From Ideonella livida (GTDB lineage: Bacteria > Pseudomonadota > Gammaproteobacteria > Burkholderiales > Burkholderiaceae_C): 64,000 bases of DNA. The translations under genes and the position numbers were made by a program. A model generated the notes under the pieces. The model saw only the letters and a list, made by a program, of their open reading frames with translations, was not told where the DNA came from and ran no database searches. This document shows, one piece after another, positions 56,731 through 64,000 of the stretch (within the stretch, counting starts at the first letter, position 1; each line of letters opens with the position of its first letter). The DNA lies in the NCBI RefSeq assembly GCF_010499455.1, contig NZ_JAAGOH010000011.1, forward strand, positions 1 to 64,000, in the 5' to 3' direction.

Positions 56731-58272
56731 TCAGGACCGCGTGGCGTGGTCCTGAACCGCGGTGGCCGGTGAGGACGCCGGGGCGGAAGCCGGCGGGGCG
56801 CCCGGGGCCGCCACGTCGGGCGCCCAGCCACCGCCCAGGACCTGGTAGAGCGTGACCAGGGCCTGGGTGCGCAGCGCGCGCCCGGCTTGCAGGTTCAGCA
56901 GGGCCGACTGCAGGCTGCGCTCGGCACTGAGCTGGTCGGTCAGGGCGACCAGCCCCGCCTCGCGCTGCTGGCGGGTGGTCTGGGCCAGGGCCTCGGCGGC
57001 ATCGGCCGCCCGGGCCAGGGGCTCCAGCCGCACGCTGTGCCCGCGCAGGGCCACCAGCGCGTCCTCCACCTCCTGCAAGGCGGTACGCACCGCAGCCTCG
57101 TACTGCAGGCGGCTCAGGTCCAGCGCGGCATCCTGCTGGGCCACCAGCGCGTCGCGCTGCCCGTGGTCCCAAAGGGGGCCGGAGATGGTGGCGGCCAGGG
57201 CCGCCACGCCCGTGCCAGCCCCTCCCAAAGCCCCCAGGCTCAGCGCCTGAAAACCCAGGGAGCCGCTCAGGCTCAGGCCGGGCCAGCCCTCGCGTCGGGT
57301 CTGGTCGCGGCGTGCCCACTGGGCCTGCACCGCGGCCTCGGCCGCCCGCAGGTCGGGCCGGCGGCGCAGCAGGTCGGCCGGCACGCCGGTGGCCAGGCCC
57401 TGCAGCGCGGCGCGCTCGTCGGGCCAGCCCGCCGGGCCCGCCAGCAGCGCCTGCACCGCGCCGGGGGTCTGGCCGGTGAGGGCCGCGAGCTGGTGCTCGG
57501 CCTGGGCCGCCTCGATGGCCAGCAGCGGCAGCGCCGCCAGGGCCTGTTCGGCGGCCAGACGGGCCTGCTCCAGGGTGAGCACACTGTCCAGGCCGGCCTG
57601 CGCCCGCCAACGGGTCAGCACCAGGGTCTGGCCCAGGCTCTCGGCATAGCGGCGCTGCAGCTCCTCGCGCAAGCGGGCATCACACCAGCCCAGATAGGCC
57701 AGACCCACCTGGGCCGCCAGGGTCATGCGGGCGGTGTCCACGTCCGCCAGGGCGGCGGACTCATCGGCCTCGGCCGCACGACGGGCGGCGGCCTGGGCGC
57801 CGTTGAGGTCGGGGGACCAGCCCGCGCTCAGGCCGGCCTCGGCGCGGGGCACGGTACTGCCCGCGCTGCGGCTGCGGCTGTAGCCGGCGCTGGCCGAGAC
57901 GGCAGGAGCCTGGCTGGCCTCGGTGGCACGGCGCACCGCCTGGGCCTGGCGCAGGCTGGCCTGGGCCTGCGCCAGGGTGCTGTTGTGGGCCAGCGCCCGC
58001 TGCATGAGGCGATCGAGCCGGGCGTCGTCCAGCAGGCGCCACCAGCGGGCCAGGGCCTCTGCATCCGGGGCGGTGCCGGGGAGCTCGCCGGCCTGGGCCC
58101 AGGCGGGGGGCAGCTGGGCCGGGCCCACCGGGGCCGGCGTGGCCGCGGTGGCTGACGGGGCCGGGCCGGGAGCCGCCGCCGTTGCCCCCTTCACGGCGCA
58201 GGCGCCCAGGCCCACGCACAGGCCGGCCCCCAGGCCCAGACCCAGGACCGCACGGGCCAGACGGTGCGGCAA
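56731..58272 (-). CDS. Outer-membrane efflux lipoprotein (NodT/TolC-like)
   Basis: An OEP-family channel with two coiled-coil repeats (RLDRLMQRALAHNSTLAQAQASL in the first, RRRPDLRAAEAAVQAQW in the second) and the lipobox LGAC. The TTG at 58272, with AGGA six bases upstream, gives a 24-residue signal peptide before the lipid Cys; this is preferred. The frame is open to ATGs at 58443 and 58479, but they would put 80 or more residues before the lipobox. 513 residues from the TTG. First gene of the macA-like/ATPase/permease operon (101-base gap). Confidence 0.85.
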   Translation of the reverse strand: MPHRLARAVLGLGLGAGLCVGLGACAVKGATAAAPGPAPSATAATPAPVGPAQLPPAWAQAGELPGTAPDAEALARWWRLLDDARLDRLMQRALAHNSTLAQAQASLRQAQAVRRATEASQAPAVSASAGYSRSRSAGSTVPRAEAGLSAGWSPDLNGAQAAARRAAEADESAALADVDTARMTLAAQVGLAYLGWCDARLREELQRRYAESLGQTLVLTRWRAQAGLDSVLTLEQARLAAEQALAALPLLAIEAAQAEHQLAALTGQTPGAVQALLAGPAGWPDERAALQGLATGVPADLLRRRPDLRAAEAAVQAQWARRDQTRREGWPGLSLSGSLGFQALSLGALGGAGTGVAALAATISGPLWDHGQRDALVAQQDAALDLSRLQYEAAVRTALQEVEDALVALRGHSVRLEPLARAADAAEALAQTTRQQREAGLVALTDQLSAERSLQSALLNLQAGRALRTQALVTLYQVLGGGWAPDVAAPGAPPASAPASSPATAVQDHATRS

Positions 58273-58562
58273 AAGCCGTCCTGCGGTGCAGGCGGCCGCG
58301 GACGGGAGGAGGATATGGGCGGGAGATGAGACGGGACGGGGCACGGCAGGTCCAGACGGTGAGGCCAGGCGGTCGGGCCAGCGCCCTGGCCCACGGGGCC
58401 CATCTGACCCCGGCCAGGGCCCTGAAGCCTTGAGGTCCGTCATGCTCCACGCGGTCGGCAGCCGCCGTGCTGCCACCATGTAAAGGCGTGTTGCCCGATC
58501 GTGTCAGCCGACCTGCGGACGGACACCAGGGCCGTGGCCGGCAGGCGGGCCGGCCGGACGCC

Positions 58563-59483
58563 TCAGGACCCGACCTGGACCGGGTAGACCTTGCGGGCCT
58601 GGTCGCCGCCGTGGATGGCGCGGGCCTGGCTCGGATCGTCCACCCGCACCCAGGCGCGATCGGCATGCAGGACCTGCACCACCCGGCCCTCACCGGTGAT
58701 GCGCTCCACCGGGCGGCCGGCGGTGTCCAGCTCGGTGCGCACAAAGCGCACCGGGTCCTGGTGGCGCAGGCCATCGTCCTTGCCCAGGGCCACCTGGAAC
58801 AAGGCGGCGCCGGTGGCCGGCTGCACCTGGCGGGCCATCACCCGGCCGCGCAGCAGCACGGCCTGGGCGGTCTCGCGCACCACGGCGCTGGGAAAGGCGC
58901 CACGCATGCTGCGCACGGCCTGCTGCACCGCCTGGTCCAGCAGCTGACGGGCCTGCTCGGGCGTGGGCGCCTGGGCTTCGCCGGTGCTCACCACCTCGGC
59001 CTTGAAGGGCAGGCTGGCCAGCAGGGGACCTTGCGGCATCACCTGCAGGTCCACCGCACCTTCGACCCGGGCGGTGTGGGTGTGCGAGGGGCCGACCTTG
59101 CGGGTCATCACCAGCTTGTAGGCCTCGGTGCCGCCTTCAATCCACTGGTCCTCGACCTGGGCCCGCAGCACCCGGGGCTGCACCTGCACGAAGGGCTCCC
59201 CCTCGGGCGGGCGCAGCAGCAGCTCGGTACGCCCCTCCACCTCGATCTGGCGGCGGACGTGCTCGGCCAGCTCGCCCACGGCACGCTGGGCCAGGGCATC
59301 GGCACCGGCGGCCGCGCGGTCACTCACCCACACCCGGGTTCGGCCGCTGGACGGAGACAGCACCGAGGGCACCTCGAAGTTCGGATCGGGCTCAAAGCCC
59401 GCGGGCAGCTGCGCGCAGCCGGCCAGCAGCGCCGCCAGGACCAGAAGGGTGGCGCCAGCCGTCGCCTTGGGGGTCATCGTCAT
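58563..59483 (-). CDS. Unknown lipoprotein
   Basis: The protein has 306 residues with a signal peptide and the lipobox LAGC (Cys23). An ATG at 59477 is an alternative start. I recognise no domain. The early part has VWVSDRAAAGADALAQRAVGELAEHVRRQ, then several short beta segments, and near the end a GRVVQVLHADRAWVRVDD stretch resembling a small OB- or SH3-like module. It shares orientation with the efflux operon downstream (a gap of about 290 bases), but co-function is not shown. Confidence 0.75.
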   Translation of the reverse strand: MTMTPKATAGATLLVLAALLAGCAQLPAGFEPDPNFEVPSVLSPSSGRTRVWVSDRAAAGADALAQRAVGELAEHVRRQIEVEGRTELLLRPPEGEPFVQVQPRVLRAQVEDQWIEGGTEAYKLVMTRKVGPSHTHTARVEGAVDLQVMPQGPLLASLPFKAEVVSTGEAQAPTPEQARQLLDQAVQQAVRSMRGAFPSAVVRETAQAVLLRGRVMARQVQPATGAALFQVALGKDDGLRHQDPVRFVRTELDTAGRPVERITGEGRVVQVLHADRAWVRVDDPSQARAIHGGDQARKVYPVQVGS

Positions 59484-59644
59484 GTCCAAGCCTTGTGTGG
59501 AACCCACCAGTATAGAAAGCCGCCCACAGCCGGCCACAGCCCGCGGTCAGGGCGGGCGCCCGGGCGGCCTGGGTCCGGAACTGCGCCGGGAGGTCCCTGC
59601 TGCTCCGGGCTTGGCCGGCCCCCGGCGCCACGCAAGATCGCGGC

Positions 59645-60700
59645 ATGCGTCCGCCTGTCCTGTCCCCCTGCCCCCCCTCGCTGCAGCCCCGGGCCTGCCG
59701 GCACCGTCGCAGACCCTGGACCCTGGGGCTGTGCGCCCTGCTGGCCGGTGCCCCCTGGGTGGCGGGCGCGCAGGTGACGGGCACGCAGGCGGCGGCCCCG
59801 CCGGCGTCATCGGCCTTGGCGCCACCACCCGCCCCGGAGGCTTCGCCACCGGCCTCCTCGGCGCCCGCCCCGGCAGCTGCCGCACCGGAGGCCGGTCCCG
59901 CCTCGCCCTGGTCGCAAGCCTGGTCGGCCTGGCCAGCCCAGGCACAGCGCATTGCCACCGCCCCCTGGGGCGAAGACCGGCAGACCGTGGCCCGGGCTGC
60001 CCTGGGCGTGGCCGGCCTGGTGCTGCTGGACAAGCCCTTGACCCGCGCCTGGCAGCAGCATGTGGAAAAGCCGCTGCAAGGCTTCCACCTGCCCGAGGCG
60101 CCTGGCCCGCTGCGGCATGTGGGCACCGGCGGCACCGACGGCTGGCTGGCCCTGGGCGTGGCCGGGACCTGGCTGGGTGGCTGGGCCCTGGGCGACGCGC
60201 AGGCCGAGCGCACCGGGCTGGCCGCCGGGCAGGCCATGGTCTGGTCGGTGGTGGTCAGCGAGCTGCTGCTCAAGACGGTGACCGGGCGCAAGCGCCCCCA
60301 GGACCCCTGGCACCCGGAGACCGATGCGGAGGGCGCCTTCACCGACGACCCCTGGGACTTCGGCCACCGCCGCGCGACGCGCCTGCCTTCCGGTCCCATG
60401 GGCACCTCCATGCCGTCCTTTCATGTGACCGTGTGGTTTGCGGTGGCCAAGGTCTATGCCGACAGCTACGACAGCCTGGCCTGGCCCTACGGCCTGCTGG
60501 TCCTGGGCCTGGCCTCGGACATCCAGTCGCACCGGCACTGGGTCTCGGACATGGTGGCCGGCGCCCTGATCGGCACCGGCCTGGGGGCGGTGGTGCGGCC
60601 GGCGGCGCAGGCATCGGGCACCACGCGCCCGGGGGGAGGCCTGGCCCTGCGCCTGGACGGCCAGGGCCGCCCAGCCTTGGCCTGGTCGCGGGCCTGGTGA
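59645..60700 (+). CDS. PAP2-family membrane phosphatase
   Basis: The protein has 351 residues. A signal peptide-like start and a long Pro/Ala-rich stretch (about 40-90) precede the PAP2 core. The three phosphatase motifs are K-x6-RP (Lys210-Pro218, KTVTGRKRP), PSFH near residue 257 (PSGH in most relatives) and S-x-R-H-x-x-x-D near 294 (SHRHWVSD). Substrates in this family include undecaprenyl diphosphate and lipid phosphates; the specific one is unclear. Confidence 0.87.
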   Translation: MRPPVLSPCPPSLQPRACRHRRRPWTLGLCALLAGAPWVAGAQVTGTQAAAPPASSALAPPPAPEASPPASSAPAPAAAAPEAGPASPWSQAWSAWPAQAQRIATAPWGEDRQTVARAALGVAGLVLLDKPLTRAWQQHVEKPLQGFHLPEAPGPLRHVGTGGTDGWLALGVAGTWLGGWALGDAQAERTGLAAGQAMVWSVVVSELLLKTVTGRKRPQDPWHPETDAEGAFTDDPWDFGHRRATRLPSGPMGTSMPSFHVTVWFAVAKVYADSYDSLAWPYGLLVLGLASDIQSHRHWVSDMVAGALIGTGLGAVVRPAAQASGTTRPGGGLALRLDGQGRPALAWSRAW

Positions 60701-60722
60701 AGCCGGAGGCAGACCGGGCGGT

Positions 60723-61184
60723 TCAGGCCCGGCGCCGGTCGGCCCACCAGCCCTGCAGCAGCGCCCCGCCGGCCATGCCGGCCAGGGCCCACAACAGGTC
60801 GGTCATGCCCGCACCCAGGCCGGCAATGGCCGGGCCGGGACAGACGCCGCACAGCCCCCAGCCCACACCAAACAGGGCCGAGCCCAGCACCGTGGGCCGG
60901 TCCAGCCGCGCCAGGTGGGCGTCAAAGCCCACACCACGCCCGCCCAGCAGCGGCTGGCGCAACAGGCGCGGGCCCAGGCCATAGGCCAACAGGATCACCG
61001 CGACGCCGCCGCCCATCACCAGGGTGAGGCCGAAGTCTTGCCAACGCAGAAAGGACAGCACCACCTGGGGCTGGATCATGGTGGACAGCGACAGGCCATA
61101 GCCAAACAGGCCGCCGCACAGGAACACGGCCAGCGCTCGTGCCGGGGTGAGCGCAAAGCAGGGGGAGGGGGTCGGGTACAGCAT
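60723..61184 (-). CDS. YeeE/YedE-type membrane protein, DUF6691-like (second of pair)
   Basis: The protein has 153 residues from the ATG at 61184 and about four membrane helices. The conserved GWGLCGVCPGPAIAGLG motif carries the Cys thought to relay sulfur in the family. With its upstream partner it forms the two-gene version of YeeE/YedE (PmpA/PmpB-like), linked to thiosulfate or sulfane-sulfur uptake. It starts 4 bases after the partner's stop. Confidence 0.87.
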   Translation of the reverse strand: MLYPTPSPCFALTPARALAVFLCGGLFGYGLSLSTMIQPQVVLSFLRWQDFGLTLVMGGGVAVILLAYGLGPRLLRQPLLGGRGVGFDAHLARLDRPTVLGSALFGVGWGLCGVCPGPAIAGLGAGMTDLLWALAGMAGGALLQGWWADRRRA

Positions 61185-61188
61185 GGGC

Positions 61189-61665
61189 TCAGACGCCAAG
61201 GTGGTGGAGCCACTGGGCGGTGGCAAAGGCCGCGGCCATGAAGGTCAGTACCGCCACCAGCGAGGGCCAATGCAGCGAACCCAGGCCGCACAAGCCATGT
61301 CCGGAGGTGCAGCCATTGGCCAGGCGAGCGCCAAAACCCACCAGCAGGCCGCCCAGGAGCAGGCGCCATGGACTCTGCCCGGTGGACAGGGTCTGGTCCG
61401 CGCCGGAGAGGCCCCACCACAGGCCGGCCCCCGCCACCAGGCCCAGGGCGTAGACCAGACGCCAAGCACGGCTGTCCACCAGCCGCACCTGGCGGAAGAA
61501 CGGCCGGTCCACCACATAGGTCCAGGTGGAGGAGAAGACCGTGCTCATGCCCCCGATGCGGCCGGTGAGCAGGAACAGCAGGCCCACGCCGGTGCCCAGC
61601 AGCAGGCCACCGGCCAGGTAATGGACCCAGCCCAGGGGAAACAGGGAGTGCAGCATGGCGCGCAT
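61189..61665 (-). CDS. YeeE/YedE-type membrane protein (first of pair)
   Basis: The protein has 158 residues. Four hydrophobic helices and the motif LANGCTSGHGLCGLG are seen; the Cys in GCTSGHG is the family's conserved thiol. The ATG at 61665 or the one three codons later (61656) could be used; neither has a clear ribosome-binding site. It is divergent from the pseudouridine synthase gene (72 bases). Confidence 0.87.
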   Translation of the reverse strand: MRAMLHSLFPLGWVHYLAGGLLLGTGVGLLFLLTGRIGGMSTVFSSTWTYVVDRPFFRQVRLVDSRAWRLVYALGLVAGAGLWWGLSGADQTLSTGQSPWRLLLGGLLVGFGARLANGCTSGHGLCGLGSLHWPSLVAVLTFMAAAFATAQWLHHLGV

Positions 61666-61737
61666 GTTACTTGGTGGGGTATTGCCAACAGCAGGTGGCC
61701 GTCCGTCGCGCCGGGACTTGTTGGCACACTTCGGGCC

Positions 61738-62478
61738 GTGAATGCCCCGCCTGCCTCCACGCCCCCGCTGCCCGACGGCTCCCAGGCCCTGCCTCCTGGC
61801 TTGCCGGCGCGCGACCCACCGCCCCCGCCGCGGCCGGTGGCCGTCCCGCCCGGCCCCCCGGCGCGGGTGTTCGAGGACGCCGACCTGATCGTCATCGACA
61901 AGCCGGCGGGCCTGCTGTCGGTCCCCGGCAAGGGCGAGGCCGGGGCCGATCACGCCTGGGGCCGGGTGCTGCAGGACAACCCCGAGGCACTGGTGGTGCA
62001 CCGCCTGGACATGGGCACCTCCGGCCTGCTGGTGCTGGCCCGGCATGTACAGGCGCAGCGGGCCTTGTCGCGGGCCTTCGAGCTGCGGCAGGTGGACAAG
62101 CGCTACCAGGCCCTGGTGTGGGGCACGCCGCCGGCGGACCAGGGTGAGGTGGACCTGCCCCTGGCCTGCGACTGGCCCCGCCGGCCCCGCCAGCAGGTGG
62201 ACCGGGAACGCGGCAAGCCGGCCCAGACCCGCTGGAGCCGCCTGGCGCCGGCCGGACCGCATGGCGCACGCCTGCTGTTGGAGCCGCTGACCGGCCGCTC
62301 CCACCAACTGCGGGTGCACCTGCAGGCCCTGGGGCACCCCATCCTGGGCGATGAGCTCTACGCCCCGCCGGCGGCCGTGGCGGCGGCCCCCAGGCTGTGC
62401 CTGCATGCCTGGCGCCTGGACCTGCAGCATCCGTTCACCGGCCAGTTCCTGCAGCTGGAAGCGCCGCTGCCTTTCTGA
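61738..62478 (+). CDS. RluA-family pseudouridine synthase
   Basis: The protein has 246 residues from the GTG at 61738. After a Pro-rich head, the core has VIDKPAGLLSVPG and the catalytic HRLDMGTSGLLV (Asp near residue 90), later LEPLTGRSHQLRVHLQALG and the PILGDELY end. It resembles the RluA subgroup (23S rRNA U746 and tRNA U32) more than RluC/RluD because no S4 domain precedes it. Confidence 0.88.
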   Translation: MNAPPASTPPLPDGSQALPPGLPARDPPPPPRPVAVPPGPPARVFEDADLIVIDKPAGLLSVPGKGEAGADHAWGRVLQDNPEALVVHRLDMGTSGLLVLARHVQAQRALSRAFELRQVDKRYQALVWGTPPADQGEVDLPLACDWPRRPRQQVDRERGKPAQTRWSRLAPAGPHGARLLLEPLTGRSHQLRVHLQALGHPILGDELYAPPAAVAAAPRLCLHAWRLDLQHPFTGQFLQLEAPLPF

Positions 62479-62539
62479 CATGCTTGCCGGCGGCGCCCCC
62501 CCCCCGGCGTCGCCCCTCTTCGCCACTCTGCCCACCGAC

Positions 62540-63115
62540 ATGCGTCAAGCCATCGACCTGCGCCATGCCTACCGCCTGCTCAACCACGGCCCCACCGTGC
62601 TGGTGAGCGCCTGTCACGAGGGCCGCGCCAACCTGATGCCAGCGGCATGGGTCATGCCGCTGGACTTCCACCCCCCGCGGGTGGCGGTGGTGATCGACAA
62701 GGCGGCCTACACCCGCCAGCTCATCGAGGCCAGCGGACGCCTGGCCCTGAGCGTGCCCTGCGCCGCCCAGGCCGCCCTGGTGCACCGTTTGGGCGGCTAC
62801 AGCGGCGCCACGCGGGACAAGTTCACCCCGCCCGAGGGCGCCTGCGCGCTGGACGAGCCGCAGGCCGCCAGCCCGCTGGTGGCCGGCTGCGTCGCCTGGC
62901 TGGACGCGCGGCTGCTGCGCGAGCCGCATGTGGAGCAGAGCTACGACCTGTTCCTGGCCGAAGTGACCGCCGCCTGGGCCGACGCCCGGGTCTTCCATCA
63001 AGGCCGCTGGACCTTCGACCAGGCCGGCGACGCGCTGCGCACCCTGCACCATGTGGCGGGCGGACATTTCCTCACACCCGGCCGGGCGCTGGATGCCGGC
63101 AGCGGCGAAGGCTGA
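62540..63115 (+). CDS. Flavin reductase-like (FMN-binding) domain protein
   Basis: The protein has 191 residues from the ATG at 62540; an ATG at 62480 adds 20 low-complexity residues. It has the split-barrel flavin reductase pattern: GPTVLVSACHEGRANLMPAAWVMPLDFHPPRVAV and a later YSGATRDKF and EPHVEQSYDLFLAEVT. The physiological electron acceptor is unknown. It follows the pseudouridine synthase gene closely on the same strand. Confidence 0.82.
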   Translation: MRQAIDLRHAYRLLNHGPTVLVSACHEGRANLMPAAWVMPLDFHPPRVAVVIDKAAYTRQLIEASGRLALSVPCAAQAALVHRLGGYSGATRDKFTPPEGACALDEPQAASPLVAGCVAWLDARLLREPHVEQSYDLFLAEVTAAWADARVFHQGRWTFDQAGDALRTLHHVAGGHFLTPGRALDAGSGEG

Positions 63116-63145
63116 ACCGCCGGACACCGGCCTCAGCGTGCCGGT

Positions 63146-64000
63146 TCAGGCCGCGGCCAGCCCCCCGCGCGGCGCCGTGCGCACCAGGGCCTCGAAGGCG
63201 TCCACCGCCAGTGCCGGGCTGAACAGGTGGCCCTGAAAGCAGCGGCAACCCAGCTCGGCCAGCAGCTGCCGCTGGGCCGCCGTCTCCACCCCTTCGGCCA
63301 CCACCGTCAGCGACAGGCTCTGGCCCAGGCCGATCACCGCCCGGGCAATGGCCACGTCCTGCGGCGACTGCGCCAGCTGCCGCACGAAGACCTGGTCGAG
63401 CTTGAGCTGCTCCAGCGGCAGGCGGCGCAGGTAGTTGAGCGAGGAAAAGCCGGTGCCAAAGTCGTCCAGCGCCAGGCCCACGCCCAGGGCCTGCAGCCGG
63501 GCCATCTGCGCCGCCACACGCTCCAGGTCGCCGGCCAGCACGCTCTCGGTCAGTTCCAGCTTGAGCCGACCGGCAGGCACCTGCCAACGCGCGAGCAGGC
63601 GCTCCAACCCCGGACAGAAGTCTTCGCGGGCCAGCTCGGCAGCGCTGACGTTGACCGCCAGCGTCAGGCCGGCGAGCTGCGGATCGCGGGCCCACTGGCC
63701 CAGCAGTTGGCAGGCCTCGTGCCGCACCCGCTCGCCCAGGGCCTCGGCCAGGCCGCTGCGCTCGGCCACCGGCACAAAGTCCGCCGGCATGACCAGGCCG
63801 CGCTGCGGATGGGCCCAGCGCACCAGGGCCTCGGCGCCGGTGATGCAACCCCGGTCGTCGACCTGGGGCTGCAGATGCATGCGCAGCTCGTCATTGACCA
63901 GCGCCTGCAGCAGTTCGCGCTCCAGCGCGTTGCGCTCACGCACGTCCTGCAGCAGCAGGCGCAGCACCAGCCAGATGGTGAACAGCGCCAGGCTGACGTT
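63146..64000 (-). CDS. EAL-domain phosphodiesterase, N terminus outside the window
   Basis: The visible 284 residues (C-terminal part) begin inside a hydrophobic helix (LALFTIWLVLRLLL), then a short coiled linker and a complete EAL domain. Active-site elements are EAL in GAEALVRW, Asn of AVNVSA, Glu of LELTES, DDFGTG, the Lys of LKLDQVF and Glu in VVAEGVET, so c-di-GMP hydrolysis is expected. Its sensor part lies beyond base 64000. No GGDEF domain lies between the helix and the EAL. Confidence 0.9.
   Translation of the reverse strand, partial: NVSLALFTIWLVLRLLLQDVRERNALERELLQALVNDELRMHLQPQVDDRGCITGAEALVRWAHPQRGLVMPADFVPVAERSGLAEALGERVRHEACQLLGQWARDPQLAGLTLAVNVSAAELAREDFCPGLERLLARWQVPAGRLKLELTESVLAGDLERVAAQMARLQALGVGLALDDFGTGFSSLNYLRRLPLEQLKLDQVFVRQLAQSPQDVAIARAVIGLGQSLSLTVVAEGVETAAQRQLLAELGCRCFQGHLFSPALAVDAFEALVRTAPRGGLAAA

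Overview
The window is about 64 kb of high-GC chromosomal DNA. It most likely comes from a betaproteobacterium of the order Burkholderiales (Rubrivivax/Ideonella/Roseateles-like). The inference rests on GC-rich codon use, short Proteobacteria-type intergenic gaps, a BPSS1780-family membrane protein, a UbiM-like ubiquinone hydroxylase and an APH-type homoserine kinase. I saw no rRNA, CRISPR array, insertion sequence, integrase or phage gene. One tRNA is present (Leu, CAA anticodon).

Layout. 1-9 kb: 3' end of pal with a strong terminator, a DUF1415 gene, an orphan ParA-like ATPase, an HDOD gene with an unusual leader, the minCDE division-site operon, dusC, a small acyltransferase and an S9 lipoprotein peptidase. 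9-19 kb (minus strand): a five-gene cluster of circularly permuted ATP-grasp, alpha-E and transglutaminase-like proteins. 19-29 kb: comEC, a RidA-family gene with dsbB, a UbiH-family hydroxylase, polA, thrB and a membrane protein. 29-34 kb: two overlapping genes for membrane-anchored, helical-repeat diguanylate cyclases. 34-43 kb: uvrD, guaC, an S41 lipoprotein protease, valS and galU. 43-49 kb: a cysM-nudix-tusA operon, tRNA-Leu, two tandem rhomboids, an NAD-dependent epimerase-like gene and a 2Fe-2S flavoprotein reductase. 49-53 kb: a LysR regulator divergent from gcdH and a class III CoA-transferase (glutaryl-CoA/glutarate metabolism), then fpr. 53-60 kb: a MacAB-TolC-like efflux operon with separate ATPase and permease genes, an unknown lipoprotein and a PAP2 phosphatase. 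60-64 kb: a YeeE/YedE pair, an RluA-type pseudouridine synthase, a flavin-reductase-like protein and a truncated EAL protein.

How the genes work together. The most unusual locus is 9066-19070. Both a split form (ATP-grasp and alpha-E as separate genes) and a fused form (one 930-residue protein) lie in one operon with two transglutaminase-fold proteins. Comparative genomics has predicted that such sets make and process peptide or amide bonds, but I know of no established product or substrate. Other functional groups are thiosulfate/sulfane-sulfur handling (YeeE/YedE pair, cysM, tusA), c-di-GMP turnover (two cyclases and one EAL protein) and glutaryl-CoA catabolism under a probable LysR switch with a perfect 7-7-7 inverted repeat. 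Several RNA-level signals stand out: a sequestered Shine-Dalgarno upstream of the HDOD gene, a terminator-like hairpin in the guaC leader, and a long hairpin inside the ATP-grasp/transglutaminase operon.
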